A stretch of 64,000 bases of DNA from an uncultured Alphaproteobacteria bacterium (GTDB lineage: Bacteria; Pseudomonadota; Alphaproteobacteria; RF32; CAG-239), in the NCBI GenBank assembly GCA_944393215.1, contig CALXZL010000005.1, positions 1 to 64,000 on the forward strand, in the 5' to 3' direction. The notes beneath the pieces were generated by a model. It worked only from the letters and a program-made list of their open reading frames with translations, ran no database searches and was not told the DNA's origin. Shown one piece after another: positions 18,492-28,190 of this stretch. The position numbers were made by a program, and so were the translations under genes. How positions within the stretch are numbered: position 1 is the stretch's first letter; each line of letters opens with the position of its first letter.

Positions 18492-19337
18492 ATGAAAAAA
18501 TCTGCATTTTTTATTTTTGCGGTAATGTATTGTTGTATATTACCACATTTCTTTAATTGTGCTTTTGCTTCAGAGGCGCCTTCCAATAATATTGCATTTT
18601 ACACACACACCATAGGACTGGAGCCTATACCTAATTCTTATCAAACTGCTAAATCAACCTTCCTTCCTGATAGGTTTGATGATTTGGGTATGTCTGGTTT
18701 TAATTCTATCGGCAACACAAATGTTTACACGCCCGACACCTGTCTTGACTATACTTTATCTTCTTGTCCGGACAATGCCTTATGCTCGGTTTGTCCGACC
18801 AGCTCCCAGCGCTACAAAGTCATATCTTGCCGCTCCGGTTTCAATGCCAGTGGAAATACTTGCATTGCTACAAGTTGTTCAAGCGCCGGATATTATGCTT
18901 CCGTTCCTTCGGGACAAATCTGCACCAAAATTTCTTTAGGCGCTTTGACTTGTTATAACAATTGCCGTGCCGTCTCTTGTTCCGGATATAGCATCAGTTG
19001 CTCTTCCATGCCCGAAAATGCTCAAAGTGTGGCTAAATGTGGCGACTGTAATTCTGATGCTTCTAATTGCGATGATAATGTATGCAAAGTTTCTCAATGT
19101 GCAAATGGGTACAAAATTGCCAACGGAGGAACTGCCTGCATTGCGCTCGATGATACTTGTCCCGACGGATATTATAAGGAGTGCGAAACCGGAACACAAG
19201 GTGATCCGCAATATACGGAAGCAGGCTCAGCTTGTTATCAATGCAAGCCCAAACCGGTAGGGTGTCCAAGCGGAACACTGGATTTGAACAATTATTGGTG
19301 CAACGGAGCGTTACAATGCTTTTTGAAAGCAGACTAA
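18492..19337 (+). CDS. Cys-rich secreted protein, family member 1
   Basis: A 281-residue protein with a signal peptide (MKKSAFFIFAVMYCCILPHF... ending around ASEA). The mature part has over 30 cysteines in spaced pairs (CSVCPTSSQRYKVISCRSGF, CIATSCSSAGYY, CNNCRAVSCSGYS...), suggesting a disulfide-bonded extracellular or surface protein. The segment AKSTFLPDRFDDLG recurs exactly in the partial gene at 63536. Start is set at 18492 by GGAGG at 18481-18485; upstream in-frame codons run through the leader. Function unknown. Confidence 0.7.
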   Translation: MKKSAFFIFAVMYCCILPHFFNCAFASEAPSNNIAFYTHTIGLEPIPNSYQTAKSTFLPDRFDDLGMSGFNSIGNTNVYTPDTCLDYTLSSCPDNALCSVCPTSSQRYKVISCRSGFNASGNTCIATSCSSAGYYASVPSGQICTKISLGALTCYNNCRAVSCSGYSISCSSMPENAQSVAKCGDCNSDASNCDDNVCKVSQCANGYKIANGGTACIALDDTCPDGYYKECETGTQGDPQYTEAGSACYQCKPKPVGCPSGTLDLNNYWCNGALQCFLKAD

Positions 19338-19392
19338 TGCTGATTTTAGCATCGATTGGTTTTCTTATTACGACTAAAAAAGGAGAAGGAAT

Positions 19393-20181
19393 ATGAAAAA
19401 AGAACTTAAAAGAATTTTGGGAGCAAGCTTTTTAACCATTGCTTTCTCCTTCATAGGTAACACTTCGGCTTTGGCGCAAACATGTGCTACTCCACCGACT
19501 TGTGAAAGCTTGGGATACACCTTAACCGCCAGTCAATGCACGGGCAGAACCGTTCTTAAATGTCCGCTCGATACATCTAAAATTTTTTGTGTTTCGGCTG
19601 CCGAAGCCGGAGAAACAACTGAATGCAGTAATGTCGGAGATATTCTTTATTCCGACATGAGTTGTTCAACCGCGCCGATATCCGGAAAAGTTGCCATCGG
19701 TGTGGTTGCTTCTCCGACACGTGGATTGGCTATTGCTTTGGAAGAAGGTATGGCGTAGTGGTCTGATAAGGATTTTGATATTCCAAATTTAACAAACAAT
19801 AGTAGTGCTCCAACAGCTGATTTTAGCGGTAAAAGCAATACTAAAACCATTGTTGACTATTGTAAAGCTAACAATAAAAGTTGTCCTGCCGCTGAATATG
19901 CTTATAATTATCGAACGGTGGGTACAGAAACCGGAGATTGGTATTTGCCGGCAGCAGGGGAACTGCAATCTATCTATATTAACAGAGTTAAGCTCAATGC
20001 AACGTTGCAAGCTTTAGGAAAAACACAGTTAAACAGCGGTAATACCGGTCTCCGTTATTATTACTGGTCTTCTTCCGAGTACGGTAATGGCGGCGCTGGG
20101 CTTTTGCACTTTAATAGTGGTCTTTGGAGCACCAGCACTAAGAATAATTTTTTTTCTGTGCGTCCGGTTCTGGCTTTTTAA
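19393..20181 (+). pseudogene. DUF1566-like secreted protein interrupted by in-frame TAG
   Basis: The frame encodes 262 residues interrupted only by TAG at 19756-19758. Residues 1-29 are a signal peptide; a Cys-rich section follows (CATPPTCESLGYTL...). After the stop the same frame continues with WSDKDFDIPNL, ETGDWYLPAAGEL, YYYWSSSEYG and FFSVRPVLAF, the pattern of the DUF1566 (Lcl-like) domain of surface proteins. TAG is an ordinary stop elsewhere here (ctrA ends with it), so a recent nonsense mutation is likeliest; readthrough is possible. AGGAGAAGG precedes the start. Confidence 0.7.
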
Positions 20182-20339
20182 ATGGCTTTAGCCCTTTATC
20201 CCTTTAACAGCTCCGCAGAAGCGGAGCTGTTATGTGTTATTTTTATATTGGTTTTATCGCAGTTTTATTCATGAATATAAATACCGGCAAGACATAAAAA
20301 ACAATACGGCTTTTCGTGAGTTATGACATCCCTAAACTC

Positions 20340-20390
20340 AAAACGTGGAAGATGTTTTGACATCTCCCACGCTTTGCTTTTTTGTAACAT
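20340..20390. terminator. bidirectional terminator hairpin
   Basis: CGTGGAAGATGT/ACATCTCCCACG arms enclose a four-base loop, with TTTGCTTTTTT on the plus side. Lies just past the end of the gene at 20408. Confidence 0.65.
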
Positions 20391-20407
20391 AGAAGTTCAG
20401 CTTCTTA

Positions 20408-20836
20408 TTAGAAATTTTGTTTGGCAAACTCAAACTTATCAACACCGTTTATGGTTTTGATATTTTCATTTGCCAAGATTGTCGGCAGTTCCATGCTTCT
20501 GAAAACGCTACGCTCATCAGCATCTTTGACAAATGCCGTAATGTTACCGCTGGCGCCTTCCAATAAGCGCTTGGATGCAACCTTCCATAAATAAGCTATC
20601 TCTTCGTCTTTAAGATCACAGCGACCGTTCTCAAGTCCCATATCCATCATCTTGATACCACATGGCGTATGGTCCAACATTACCATACCGGGATGACTCT
20701 TGACAAAGTCAAATGCCTGTATCTTATTTTCTTTAGTCGGCAGAAAACTAATGCTGTATAATACCAAAGAATCGGGCTTGGTACTCACATCATAGGTTTT
20801 GGCTACCGATAATGCATTATCATAAAAATCATCCAT
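20408..20836 (-). CDS. hypothetical protein coupled to clpB
   Basis: A 142-residue soluble protein of no family I recognise ([17 protein letters not shown]...[11 protein letters not shown]). Its start overlaps the last eight bases of clpB, which implies translational coupling and co-expression under heat stress. There are no membrane segments or catalytic signature. Possibly a lineage-specific partner of the disaggregase, but that rests on position alone. Confidence 0.6.
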   Translation of the reverse strand: MDDFYDNALSVAKTYDVSTKPDSLVLYSISFLPTKENKIQAFDFVKSHPGMVMLDHTPCGIKMMDMGLENGRCDLKDEEIAYLWKVASKRLLEGASGNITAFVKDADERSVFRSMELPTILANENIKTINGVDKFEFAKQNF

Positions 20837-23429
20837 TGTCTTTTACTTCTTTATTCTTCTTTTTAACAATATCCAAAGTGCCATTGGCAACGATAATCTC
20901 TGCCGTATCACCTTCACCAATATCACCATTTAAAATTTTCAAAGCCAATTTATTCTCTATTTGATTTTTTAGCAACCTTTTTAACGGTCTTGCACCGTAA
21001 ATTGCATCATATCCGTTATTAACAATCCAGATAAATGCCGCCTCATTGACGCGCAACTTTATCTTCTTGTCGCTCAAACGCTTCTCAATATTGTTGATTT
21101 GCAACTGAGCAATCTCTTTGATGTTACTCTTATCCAGCTTATGGAAAATGGTAATTTCATCAATACGGTTAATAAACTCCGGTCTAAAAGAGGCTTTGAC
21201 AATATCCATTACCCTATCGCGAATCTTTTTCGGATCATCTGCCCCTGTTGCCGTGGACAAGATTTCCGAACCCAAGTTCGATGTCATGATGATTATGGTA
21301 TTCTTAAAGTCGACCGTTCTGCCTTGTCCGTCGGTCAATCTTCCGTCATCCAACACTTGCAACAACACGTTAAATATATCCGGATGCGCTTTTTCAACCT
21401 CGTCAAACAATATTACTTGATACGGACGACGACGAACAGCCTCAGTCAAAGCTCCGCCTTCTTCATAGCCAACATATCCCGGAGGTGAACCAATCAAACG
21501 AGAAACACTATGCTTCTCCATATACTCCGACATATCAATTCTGAGCAAAGCACTCTCATCATTAAACAAAAACTCTGCCAAAGCTTTGCTCAACTCGGTT
21601 TTACCGACACCGGTCGGTCCTAAAAACAGAAATGAACCTATCGGCTGACGCGAATCCGAAATTCCGGCGCGAGAACGTCTGACCGCATTGGCAACGGCTG
21701 ATATGGCATCTTTTTGACCAATCACACGTTTGCCCAAATATTCTTCCATATGGATGAGTTTTTCCTTCTCGCCTTCCAACATTTTATCTACCGGAATCCC
21801 CGTCCATTTGGAAACAACCGCGGCGATATCACTTTCGGTTACCACTTCGCTGAAGCTATGTTGCTTCTCTTGTGCTTCGGCTTCCTGAATTTGTTTTTCA
21901 AGCTCGGGAATAACACTATATTGCAACTCACCGGCGCGCTCGAATCTGCCCTCACGTTTGGCAATTTCCACTTCAATTCTGGCTTTATCCAACTTATCTT
22001 TCACGGTTGTCAAATCTGCCAAGACCTTCTTTTCGCTCTTCCATTTTTCTTCCATGGTTTTGGCTTTGGCTTCCAGACCGGAAATTTCATAGCCAATCAG
22101 TTCCAAACGCTCTTTGGATTTGACATCGCTTTCCTTCTTCAAAGCCTCACGCTCGATTTTTAACTGTAATATTCTTCTGTCCAGCTCATCTAATTCTTCC
22201 GGTTTGGAATCAATCGCCATTCTTAAAGAGCTTGCAGCCTCATCCATCAAGTCGATAGCTTTATCGGGCAAGAATCTGTCACTGATATAGCGGTTGGACA
22301 AGGTGGCTGCGGAAATCAAAGCCCCGTCGGAAATTCTAACTCCGTGATGAAGTTCAAATTTTTCTTTAATACCGCGCAGAATCGAAATTGTTTCTTCAAC
22401 ACTCGGCTCGCTGACAAAAACCGCTTGGAATCGTCTTGCCAGGGCAGCATCCTTCTCCACATATTTTTTATATTCCGACAATGTGGTGGCGCCTAAGCAG
22501 TGCAGCTCTCCTCTTGCCAACGCCGGTTTCAACAAGTTGGAAGCATCCATTGAGCCTTCGCTTGCGCCTGCCCCGACCAATGTGTGCATTTCATCAATGA
22601 ACAAAATGATGTTGCCCTCTGATGCCTCCACATCTTTCAAAACCGCTTTCAAGCGCTCTTCAAACTCACCTCTGAATTTGGCTCCCGCAATCAAAGCTCC
22701 CAAATCCAGCGCCAGCAATCTTTTGCCTCTTAAACTTTCCGGAACGTCATTATTGACAATTCTTATCGCCAAACCTTCTACAATCGCGGTTTTACCGACA
22801 CCCGGCTCACCAATCAAAACCGGATTGTTCTTCGTCCTTCTCGACAAAACCTGAATCGTTCTTCTTATCTCGTGTTCACGACCAATCACAGGATCAAGCT
22901 TACCTTCTTTTGCCTTACCCGTAATATCAATGGCATATTTTTTCAACGCCTCAAAATTATCTTCGGCATCTTCGCTGTCGGCAATTCTACCTTTTCTGAA
23001 CTCGTTAATGGCTTGGTTTAATTTTTCGGCATTGACACCGCTTGATTTCAAAATGTCATAAGCCTTGGTGCCGCTTGTCATAACAAGAGCTTGCAAAATG
23101 CGCTCTATGGTCACAAATTTATCGCCGGCTTTGTCTGCCAAGCTTTCGGCTTCCATCATCACACGCGTGAATTCCTGATTCATCAGGCTTTGGACCGAAG
23201 CGCCCTCCACTGCCGGAATTTTTGCCAAAGCTTCATCAACTTTTGATGCAACCGTCAACTCGGAAGAGCCTGCTTTTTGCAACAGTTCTCGTACCTGCGA
23301 ATCTTTAATTTCGAGCAAGCCCTTCAATAAATGTTCGGTTGAAATGTATTGGTGTTTATATTTTGCCGCCAGATTGATAACATCTTGTATCAACTCTTTT
23401 GACTTATTGGTCAGTTTTTCAAAATCCAT
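20829..23429 (-). CDS. clpB: protein disaggregase ClpB
   Basis: An 866-residue Hsp100 ATPase that, with DnaK, pulls proteins out of aggregates. In order: Clp N domain (1-145), first AAA domain with Walker [14 protein letters not shown] near residue 205, long coiled-coil middle domain (about 400-520), second AAA domain with [13 protein letters not shown] near 600, and the C-terminal D2-small domain. The length is standard. A sigma-32-type promoter lies 40-70 bases upstream. The gene at 20408 is downstream. Confidence 0.96.
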   Translation of the reverse strand: MDFEKLTNKSKELIQDVINLAAKYKHQYISTEHLLKGLLEIKDSQVRELLQKAGSSELTVASKVDEALAKIPAVEGASVQSLMNQEFTRVMMEAESLADKAGDKFVTIERILQALVMTSGTKAYDILKSSGVNAEKLNQAINEFRKGRIADSEDAEDNFEALKKYAIDITGKAKEGKLDPVIGREHEIRRTIQVLSRRTKNNPVLIGEPGVGKTAIVEGLAIRIVNNDVPESLRGKRLLALDLGALIAGAKFRGEFEERLKAVLKDVEASEGNIILFIDEMHTLVGAGASEGSMDASNLLKPALARGELHCLGATTLSEYKKYVEKDAALARRFQAVFVSEPSVEETISILRGIKEKFELHHGVRISDGALISAATLSNRYISDRFLPDKAIDLMDEAASSLRMAIDSKPEELDELDRRILQLKIEREALKKESDVKSKERLELIGYEISGLEAKAKTMEEKWKSEKKVLADLTTVKDKLDKARIEVEIAKREGRFERAGELQYSVIPELEKQIQEAEAQEKQHSFSEVVTESDIAAVVSKWTGIPVDKMLEGEKEKLIHMEEYLGKRVIGQKDAISAVANAVRRSRAGISDSRQPIGSFLFLGPTGVGKTELSKALAEFLFNDESALLRIDMSEYMEKHSVSRLIGSPPGYVGYEEGGALTEAVRRRPYQVILFDEVEKAHPDIFNVLLQVLDDGRLTDGQGRTVDFKNTIIIMTSNLGSEILSTATGADDPKKIRDRVMDIVKASFRPEFINRIDEITIFHKLDKSNIKEIAQLQINNIEKRLSDKKIKLRVNEAAFIWIVNNGYDAIYGARPLKRLLKNQIENKLALKILNGDIGEGDTAEIIVANGTLDIVKKKNKEVKDNG

Positions 23430-23467
23430 ACTTATTTACACCCCTTTCTTGTCTTTATCTTTTAAAA

Positions 23468-23497
23468 ATATAGTAAGAACCGGGTATATAAATCAAG
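23468..23497 (-). promoter_or_regulatory. sigma-32-type promoter of clpB
   Basis: Read on the minus strand: CTTGAT (23492-23497), 17 bases, then ACTATATT. This matches the alphaproteobacterial RpoH pattern CTTG...N16-17...CYTATNTT at all but one -10 position. Confidence 0.55.
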
Positions 23498-23507
23498 ACC
23501 TATTCTG

Positions 23508-24662
23508 TTATTTTTTTTGCGGATTAATTTGAATCAAAGTGATTTCGGCCGGAGCACCAAAACGCATCGGTGGCCCCCAATAGCCTACCCCCCTTGAGAC
23601 ATAAAGCTGCGTTCCATTAACCTTATATAATCCGGCTAAATATTTGTTGGCTTTTTCTGCTAAAAAATTGAACGGAAAAATTTGTCCGCCGTGCGTATGT
23701 CCCGACAAAACCAAGTCAAACTCTTTATCGGTTACCATATCTGCCGTGGTGGGATTATGGCTTAATAATACACGATAATTTTGCTTATTTGACTTCTTGG
23801 AAGCTTCATCAATTTTAATGGCAAAATAGCTGTTCATCATTGCTGCCGATTTATCCGGGACACCGCCGATATATAAATTTTTGTCGGCAATCAACACTCC
23901 ATCATTCATCAAATGTTTGATTTTGGTTTGGTGAAGACTTTTTAAGATTTGTCCCAAGCCATTGTAATATTCATGATTGCCTATCACAAAATAAATACCT
24001 CCTCGAGCCTCAAACTTATTCAGAATCGGAAAATATTCTTGAACAACCGAAGCTTTGTCATCAATAATGTCCCCGGTCAACACAATGGCATCCGGCTTTA
24101 AGTCATTTACTTCATCAACAATCTTTTGAACACGATGCTCGGATGATGAACGTGTGATATGCAAATCAGACAATTGTACTATTCTTATCGGCTGGTTGAT
24201 TTTATCAGAGGTTAAATTCACTTCTTTGATTGCTGGTAATTTATTTGCCTCATAGACGGCAAATAGAGATACGCTCATCGCCAAAATTCCCGTAACTATA
24301 TTGGCATATTTCAGACTCGTCTGATTTTGCGGATTAAACCATGCCCAATCGGCATGAAACAGCTTGCTGATACCGTAACTGATGTACCATATAATATCTC
24401 GCCCAAAAATTAACATAAATGTGATAAACGCCAGTCCAAACATGAAATAGCCGCCATAAGTCAAGACATCATAAAACAACCCGTGTAATGAAAATTGTTT
24501 GCGGCAAAAATTGACTATAACAGGTGAAAGCCATCCCAATATAATTAATATCGAGATGGCTAACTTATAAAGAAATTTCATGTCCGTATAGGCAACCAAT
24601 GTTCTGATTGTGATTGTCGAACAGGCAATTGTTAAAATCAGAGAGGCTACCAAAAAGAACAT
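23508..24662 (-). CDS. membrane-anchored metallophosphoesterase (YkuE/YaeI type)
   Basis: A 384-residue protein with four or so N-terminal membrane helices (about 1-145) and a calcineurin-like phosphoesterase domain. Metal-binding motifs are complete: QLSDLHI (D-x-H), LTGDIIDD (G-D-x-x-D), VIGNHEYY (G-N-H-E), LSHNP and LSGHTHGGQIFP (G-H-x-H). Members hydrolyse phosphodiester or lipid phosphates such as UDP-diacylglucosamine; the substrate here is unknown. It sits between DUF4167 and clpB. Confidence 0.85.
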   Translation of the reverse strand: MFFLVASLILTIACSTITIRTLVAYTDMKFLYKLAISILIILGWLSPVIVNFCRKQFSLHGLFYDVLTYGGYFMFGLAFITFMLIFGRDIIWYISYGISKLFHADWAWFNPQNQTSLKYANIVTGILAMSVSLFAVYEANKLPAIKEVNLTSDKINQPIRIVQLSDLHITRSSSEHRVQKIVDEVNDLKPDAIVLTGDIIDDKASVVQEYFPILNKFEARGGIYFVIGNHEYYNGLGQILKSLHQTKIKHLMNDGVLIADKNLYIGGVPDKSAAMMNSYFAIKIDEASKKSNKQNYRVLLSHNPTTADMVTDKEFDLVLSGHTHGGQIFPFNFLAEKANKYLAGLYKVNGTQLYVSRGVGYWGPPMRFGAPAEITLIQINPQKK

Positions 24663-24680
24663 TTTTTTCTCTATCTTAAA

Positions 24681-25250
24681 TTATACGGCAACATCGTCAT
24701 TATTGACATCGTCATTATTGACATCTACCTTTTTATGCCCCGGACGACGACCTCTGGTTTTGAATTTGTTGGTTTCATTAATATCTTTCTGAACCGTATC
24801 TTCGGTAATTTCAATGACTTTAAATTCCTTCTTTTCGGCAATCGGGGCAGCTAATTCCGCAGCAACCAAATCATGTACGGCTGCCTCATCTTCAGCTTTG
24901 GCAGTTATGTCCAAATCTGCCTCGTTGGCACTATCTTCTGCTTCCGGAGTGGAATCTTCTGTCATATCCGTTTCAGAAACTTTGGGGAAATTGACAACCT
25001 TTTGCGCGGTTTTTTTCTCATTTATTTCAGTTACGATTTTGCGATAATGCTCGGCATATTGCTTAAAAACTTCTGCCGTAACAAAATCTCCGTTTGCATG
25101 CGCTTCTTTTGCTAATTCATTATATTTTTTTATTAAATCCAGTGCTGTGCCGCTTATCTTTCCGGCGATACTGATACTGTCAAATTTATAATTTAATGAA
25201 TAGATTTGATTAGAATTATTATTACGATATTTATTATTCGTTTTCTTCAT
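24681..25250 (-). CDS. DUF4167 domain protein
   Basis: A 189-residue protein. Residues 15-75 (YSLNYKFDSISIAGKISGTALDLIKKYNELAKEAHANGDFVTAEVFKQYAEHYRKIV) fit DUF4167, an alphaproteobacterial domain with the A-x-x-G-D-x-x-x-A-E...Q-x-A-E-H-Y core. The rest is acidic and low-complexity, then a basic RGRRPGHKK patch. The end is a tandem 15-bp repeat (NNDDV units, about 24691-24722). Position next to prmC and near clpB is the usual one for this family. Possibly RNA or ribosome associated; unproven. Confidence 0.75.
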   Translation of the reverse strand: MKKTNNKYRNNNSNQIYSLNYKFDSISIAGKISGTALDLIKKYNELAKEAHANGDFVTAEVFKQYAEHYRKIVTEINEKKTAQKVVNFPKVSETDMTEDSTPEAEDSANEADLDITAKAEDEAAVHDLVAAELAAPIAEKKEFKVIEITEDTVQKDINETNKFKTRGRRPGHKKVDVNNDDVNNDDVAV

Positions 25251-25426
25251 AAGTCTTCATACCAAAATAAATACTTTTCAGATAATCTCTGAATAAGCCA
25301 ATTAAAACTATCTCTTAATGTTTTGTTTTGAGAATATTGCAGATGCAAAACAAAAATTTAAAAAAGCACCTCGGAAACTTTGTTTCCTTCTTGCACGATA
25401 ATACAGATAAAATTTTTAATTGCAAA

Positions 25427-26272
25427 TTATTTTTTTAAAATTATGCAGCGATTTATCCCGCCATAATCCTTCAATATTTCTACCAACGTAAAGCCTTCTT
25501 GCTCATATATTGCCGTTATCTGCTTTTCTTGGAAAATACCACCTTCCAAAAATATCTGACCTCCGTCTTGCAATAAATCCTTGGCTACTTTGGCTATCCG
25601 GCGATAATGCCGCAAACCGTCTTCTCCTCCGTCCAATGCTGACAGCGGATCATGCCCTTTTACTTCTTCCGATAAATTTTCTATATCCTTGGTGGCTATA
25701 TACGGCGGATTTGACACTATCATATCATATTTTTTTTCAAGCTTCTCTGTTATGTCCGAATCAAACCAACTCCCATGAATCAATTTTAATCGGTCCGATA
25801 CGCCCATTTTTTGAGCATTTTTTTGTGCAATCTCAAGCGCTTTTTCCGATATATCCAGTCCCGTCCCTTGCATATCTTTAATATCGCTCAATATCGAGAT
25901 TATAATACAACCGGATCCGGTTCCTAAGTCTAAAATATTTCGGCATTTTTTGGCTTTGGCATGGCTTATTGCCGCTTCAACCAATATTTCCGTATCCGGA
26001 CGCGGAGATAACACATTTTCATTGACGATAAAATCATATTTATAAAAACCTTTTGTTCCTAAAATTTTACATAAAGGAATATGCCTTATGCGCTGATCGA
26101 TTATCTCTTTTATTTTTTGCTCTTGCTCTTTGCTTAATGCCGGACAATCAAAAAATAAATCTTGCTCCTCAATTCCTAAAACATTGCCGACAATTAATCG
26201 GGCTTCCAATTTGGCATTGTCAATTTGATGAGATTTTAATATTTGGGCTGTTTTATCAATTATTTCTGACAT
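25427..26272 (-). CDS. prmC: release factor glutamine methyltransferase PrmC
   Basis: A 281-residue enzyme that methylates the Gln of the GGQ motif in release factors. An N-terminal helical domain (1-85) is followed by the Rossmann fold with ILDLGTGSGCIIISIL (SAM motif I) near 115 and the substrate loop VSNPPYIA near 187. Length is normal. Its usual partner prfA is absent; rpoH and a small gene lie upstream instead. Confidence 0.93.
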   Translation of the reverse strand: MSEIIDKTAQILKSHQIDNAKLEARLIVGNVLGIEEQDLFFDCPALSKEQEQKIKEIIDQRIRHIPLCKILGTKGFYKYDFIVNENVLSPRPDTEILVEAAISHAKAKKCRNILDLGTGSGCIIISILSDIKDMQGTGLDISEKALEIAQKNAQKMGVSDRLKLIHGSWFDSDITEKLEKKYDMIVSNPPYIATKDIENLSEEVKGHDPLSALDGGEDGLRHYRRIAKVAKDLLQDGGQIFLEGGIFQEKQITAIYEQEGFTLVEILKDYGGINRCIILKK

Positions 26273-26302
26273 TTTGTTTGGTTCTTTATTGTTTAAAAAA
26301 AC

Positions 26303-26327
26303 AAAACGCCCTCACGGCGTTTTGGGA
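26303..26327 (-). terminator. terminator after the rpoH unit
   Basis: AAAACGCC/GGGCGTTTTG hairpin with a GTGA loop, followed by seven T on the minus strand, placed between the 59-residue gene and prmC. Confidence 0.75.
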
Positions 26328-26346
26328 ATCTTCCGCTTTTATTTAC

Positions 26347-26526
26347 TCATGCATTATATCCGTCACGGCTTTTTTCTACCGTATATGTCGGCTTATCATC
26401 ATTTTCTCCGCGAATCTTCTTCAATCGCAAATCCATGCGCTCACGTGCCGATTTAAAATATGTTGTACTATCAGCATACTGTGCGTAAGACTGGGTATCT
26501 ATTTTTTGTTCTGCTAACAGATCCAT
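26347..26526 (-). CDS. 59-residue hypothetical protein downstream of rpoH
   Basis: A small basic and acidic soluble protein beginning MDLLAEQKIDTQSYAQ and ending SRDGYNA. GGAG lies at ideal distance before the ATG at 26526, and the gene starts 17 bases after the rpoH stop, with a terminator after it, so it is very likely expressed with rpoH. No family recognised; the length is below most gene-finder cutoffs. It has no hydrophobic segment. Confidence 0.65.
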   Translation of the reverse strand: MDLLAEQKIDTQSYAQYADSTTYFKSARERMDLRLKKIRGENDDKPTYTVEKSRDGYNA

Positions 26527-26543
26527 ATTTTTCTCCTTTCCTT

Positions 26544-27440
26544 TTATGCGGCCTGAGCCTGTGTCATTTCCATACGTACCAAATCGGATAACTTTTCAAA
26601 TGCCTTCTTTTCTATTTGTCTTACTCTCTCGCGACTGATGTTAAATTTTGTACCAATCTCTTCCAAAGTTGTTCCTTTATCCGAAAGCATCCGATTTTTT
26701 ATTATATATTGCTCTCTGTCGTTTAATTTATTTAAGCAGCTATATAAAACCTTCTTTTTAAAATCTGCCTCTTGGCGTAAGCTTAAATTTTCTTCAATGT
26801 TTTGACGTTTGTCTACCAGAAAATCCATCTTTTCGGAATCATCTTCTTCAGATACGCTTACGTTTAACGAAGAATCTCCTCCTAAGCGACAGTTCATCTC
26901 TTTCACGTCATCTTCATCTACAACCAACTCTCGGGCGATGCTTTTAACTACTTCGGGTTCCAACTCTTTATTTTCATAAATTCCGAGACGCGATTTGATG
27001 CGATTCAAATTATAAAACAATTTCTTTTGCGCAGCTTTGGTTCCAATTTTTACTAATGACCATGAACGTAATATATAATCATTTATGGCTGCTTTTATCC
27101 ACCATACGGCATAGGTTGCCAATCTGACTTTCTTATCTAAATCAAACTTTTTAACGGCTTGCATCAGACCTATATTGGCTTCGGATATAATATCCAGCAT
27201 CGGCAAACCGTAGCGGCGGTAGGTCATGGCAACTCTTGCTGCCAAACGCAAATGTGAGGTAATTAACTTTTGAGCTGCCGTCAGATCTCCTTCCCCGTGA
27301 AATTTTTTTACCAGTTCCTGTTCTTCCGTCTCACTCAGTAATGGAAACTTTTTAATCTCTTCCAGATAGGCTACCAACGAATTGTTTTCCGCCAAGACCG
27401 GCAAATTGCCGGAATTTCTCAAGACTAACTCTTTTCCCAT
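26544..27440 (-). CDS. rpoH: heat-shock sigma factor RpoH (sigma-32)
   Basis: A 298-residue sigma factor directing RNA polymerase to heat-shock promoters. Region 1.2 (LVAYLEEIKKFPLLSETEEQ), region 2 (HLRLAARVAMTYRRYGLPMLDIISEANIGLMQAVKKFD, then RLATYAVWWIKAAINDYILRSWSLVKIGT with the RpoH box following) and region 4 (NDREQYIIKNRMLSDKGTTLEEIGTKFNISRERVRQIEKKA) are all present. Group 3 length. RpoH-type promoters at hsp20 and clpB in this window fit its role. Confidence 0.93.
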   Translation of the reverse strand: MGKELVLRNSGNLPVLAENNSLVAYLEEIKKFPLLSETEEQELVKKFHGEGDLTAAQKLITSHLRLAARVAMTYRRYGLPMLDIISEANIGLMQAVKKFDLDKKVRLATYAVWWIKAAINDYILRSWSLVKIGTKAAQKKLFYNLNRIKSRLGIYENKELEPEVVKSIARELVVDEDDVKEMNCRLGGDSSLNVSVSEEDDSEKMDFLVDKRQNIEENLSLRQEADFKKKVLYSCLNKLNDREQYIIKNRMLSDKGTTLEEIGTKFNISRERVRQIEKKAFEKLSDLVRMEMTQAQAA

Positions 27441-27558
27441 AAAATATCGACCTCTTTTCCTTTATAAAATAATCTTTTTTTATCACTCTTTCCTTTAGAG
27501 AGCAAAAATTATTATGCACTATTTTTTTATTTGAATCAATACCCTTAATGAATTTTTT

Positions 27559-28119
27559 TTAATCATAAACCGTGGTAAAGTCTTTTGATATCGGCTGTCC
27601 GGGGAAATTGATGATTTCTACCGTATAAAAACTGTCTTGCGGATAAATCAGTAGGTATATTTCTCTTTCTCCTTTGCTCTTGCACAAACTCAAATCTTGT
27701 GATTTTATGCCGTCATTTATTTTAATGTCTATCAATCTATCGGCAACGGCATAGTTTTCCTTCGGCGGAAATGAATTGACGTCTACCGGAACAAATGTTT
27801 CTAATTGTCTTAACATTAATGCTTGCCGACGTTTATCAACAATGCTCGGACTGGGCGTTTCTTTATAATATTGTTCTATTCGCGCCAACACTTTTTCCAA
27901 TAATCGCGGATTGTCACATGACGGGTGGAATACTGCCGGCTTGTCGCTAAAAAATGAGTTTTCATTTACTACCGATTGCAGTTGCTTGCGAGACAGCTCT
28001 ATGCCTGTTTCCTCGTTTGAACTTATTTCCTCTCCTTTTTTTTGAGGTTCCGTCGATGCGGCATAACTTATATTGATACTCAACATCAAAATGCTCAGAA
28101 CTCCTAATATATGATGCAT
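27559..28119 (-). CDS. periplasmic hypothetical protein
   Basis: A 186-residue protein with a signal peptide (MHHILGVLSILMLSINISYAAS) and a mature part of no family I know; two cysteines (SCDNPRLLEKV and LCKSKGE) could form a disulfide. Start 28119 is preferred over 28146 because GGAG precedes it at the right distance. It lies between asnS and rpoH and may be co-transcribed with asnS, although a terminator hairpin separates them. Confidence 0.6.
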   Translation of the reverse strand: MHHILGVLSILMLSINISYAASTEPQKKGEEISSNEETGIELSRKQLQSVVNENSFFSDKPAVFHPSCDNPRLLEKVLARIEQYYKETPSPSIVDKRRQALMLRQLETFVPVDVNSFPPKENYAVADRLIDIKINDGIKSQDLSLCKSKGEREIYLLIYPQDSFYTVEIINFPGQPISKDFTTVYD

Positions 28120-28147
28120 GACTTTCTCCTCTTTATTTTTTTTCATT

Positions 28148-28182
28148 TAACAAAGACAGCCGAGCTCTAAAACCCGGCTGCC
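28148..28182 (-). terminator. asnS terminator
   Basis: GCAGCCGGG/CTCGGCTGT hairpin directly after the asnS stop on the minus strand, followed by TTTGTT. Confidence 0.65.
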
Positions 28183-28190
28183 TTCTCGCT

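Noticed and set aside
19756-19758. TAG as a reassigned sense codon
   Set aside because: TAG ends ctrA and other intact genes here, so a genome-wide code change is not supported.
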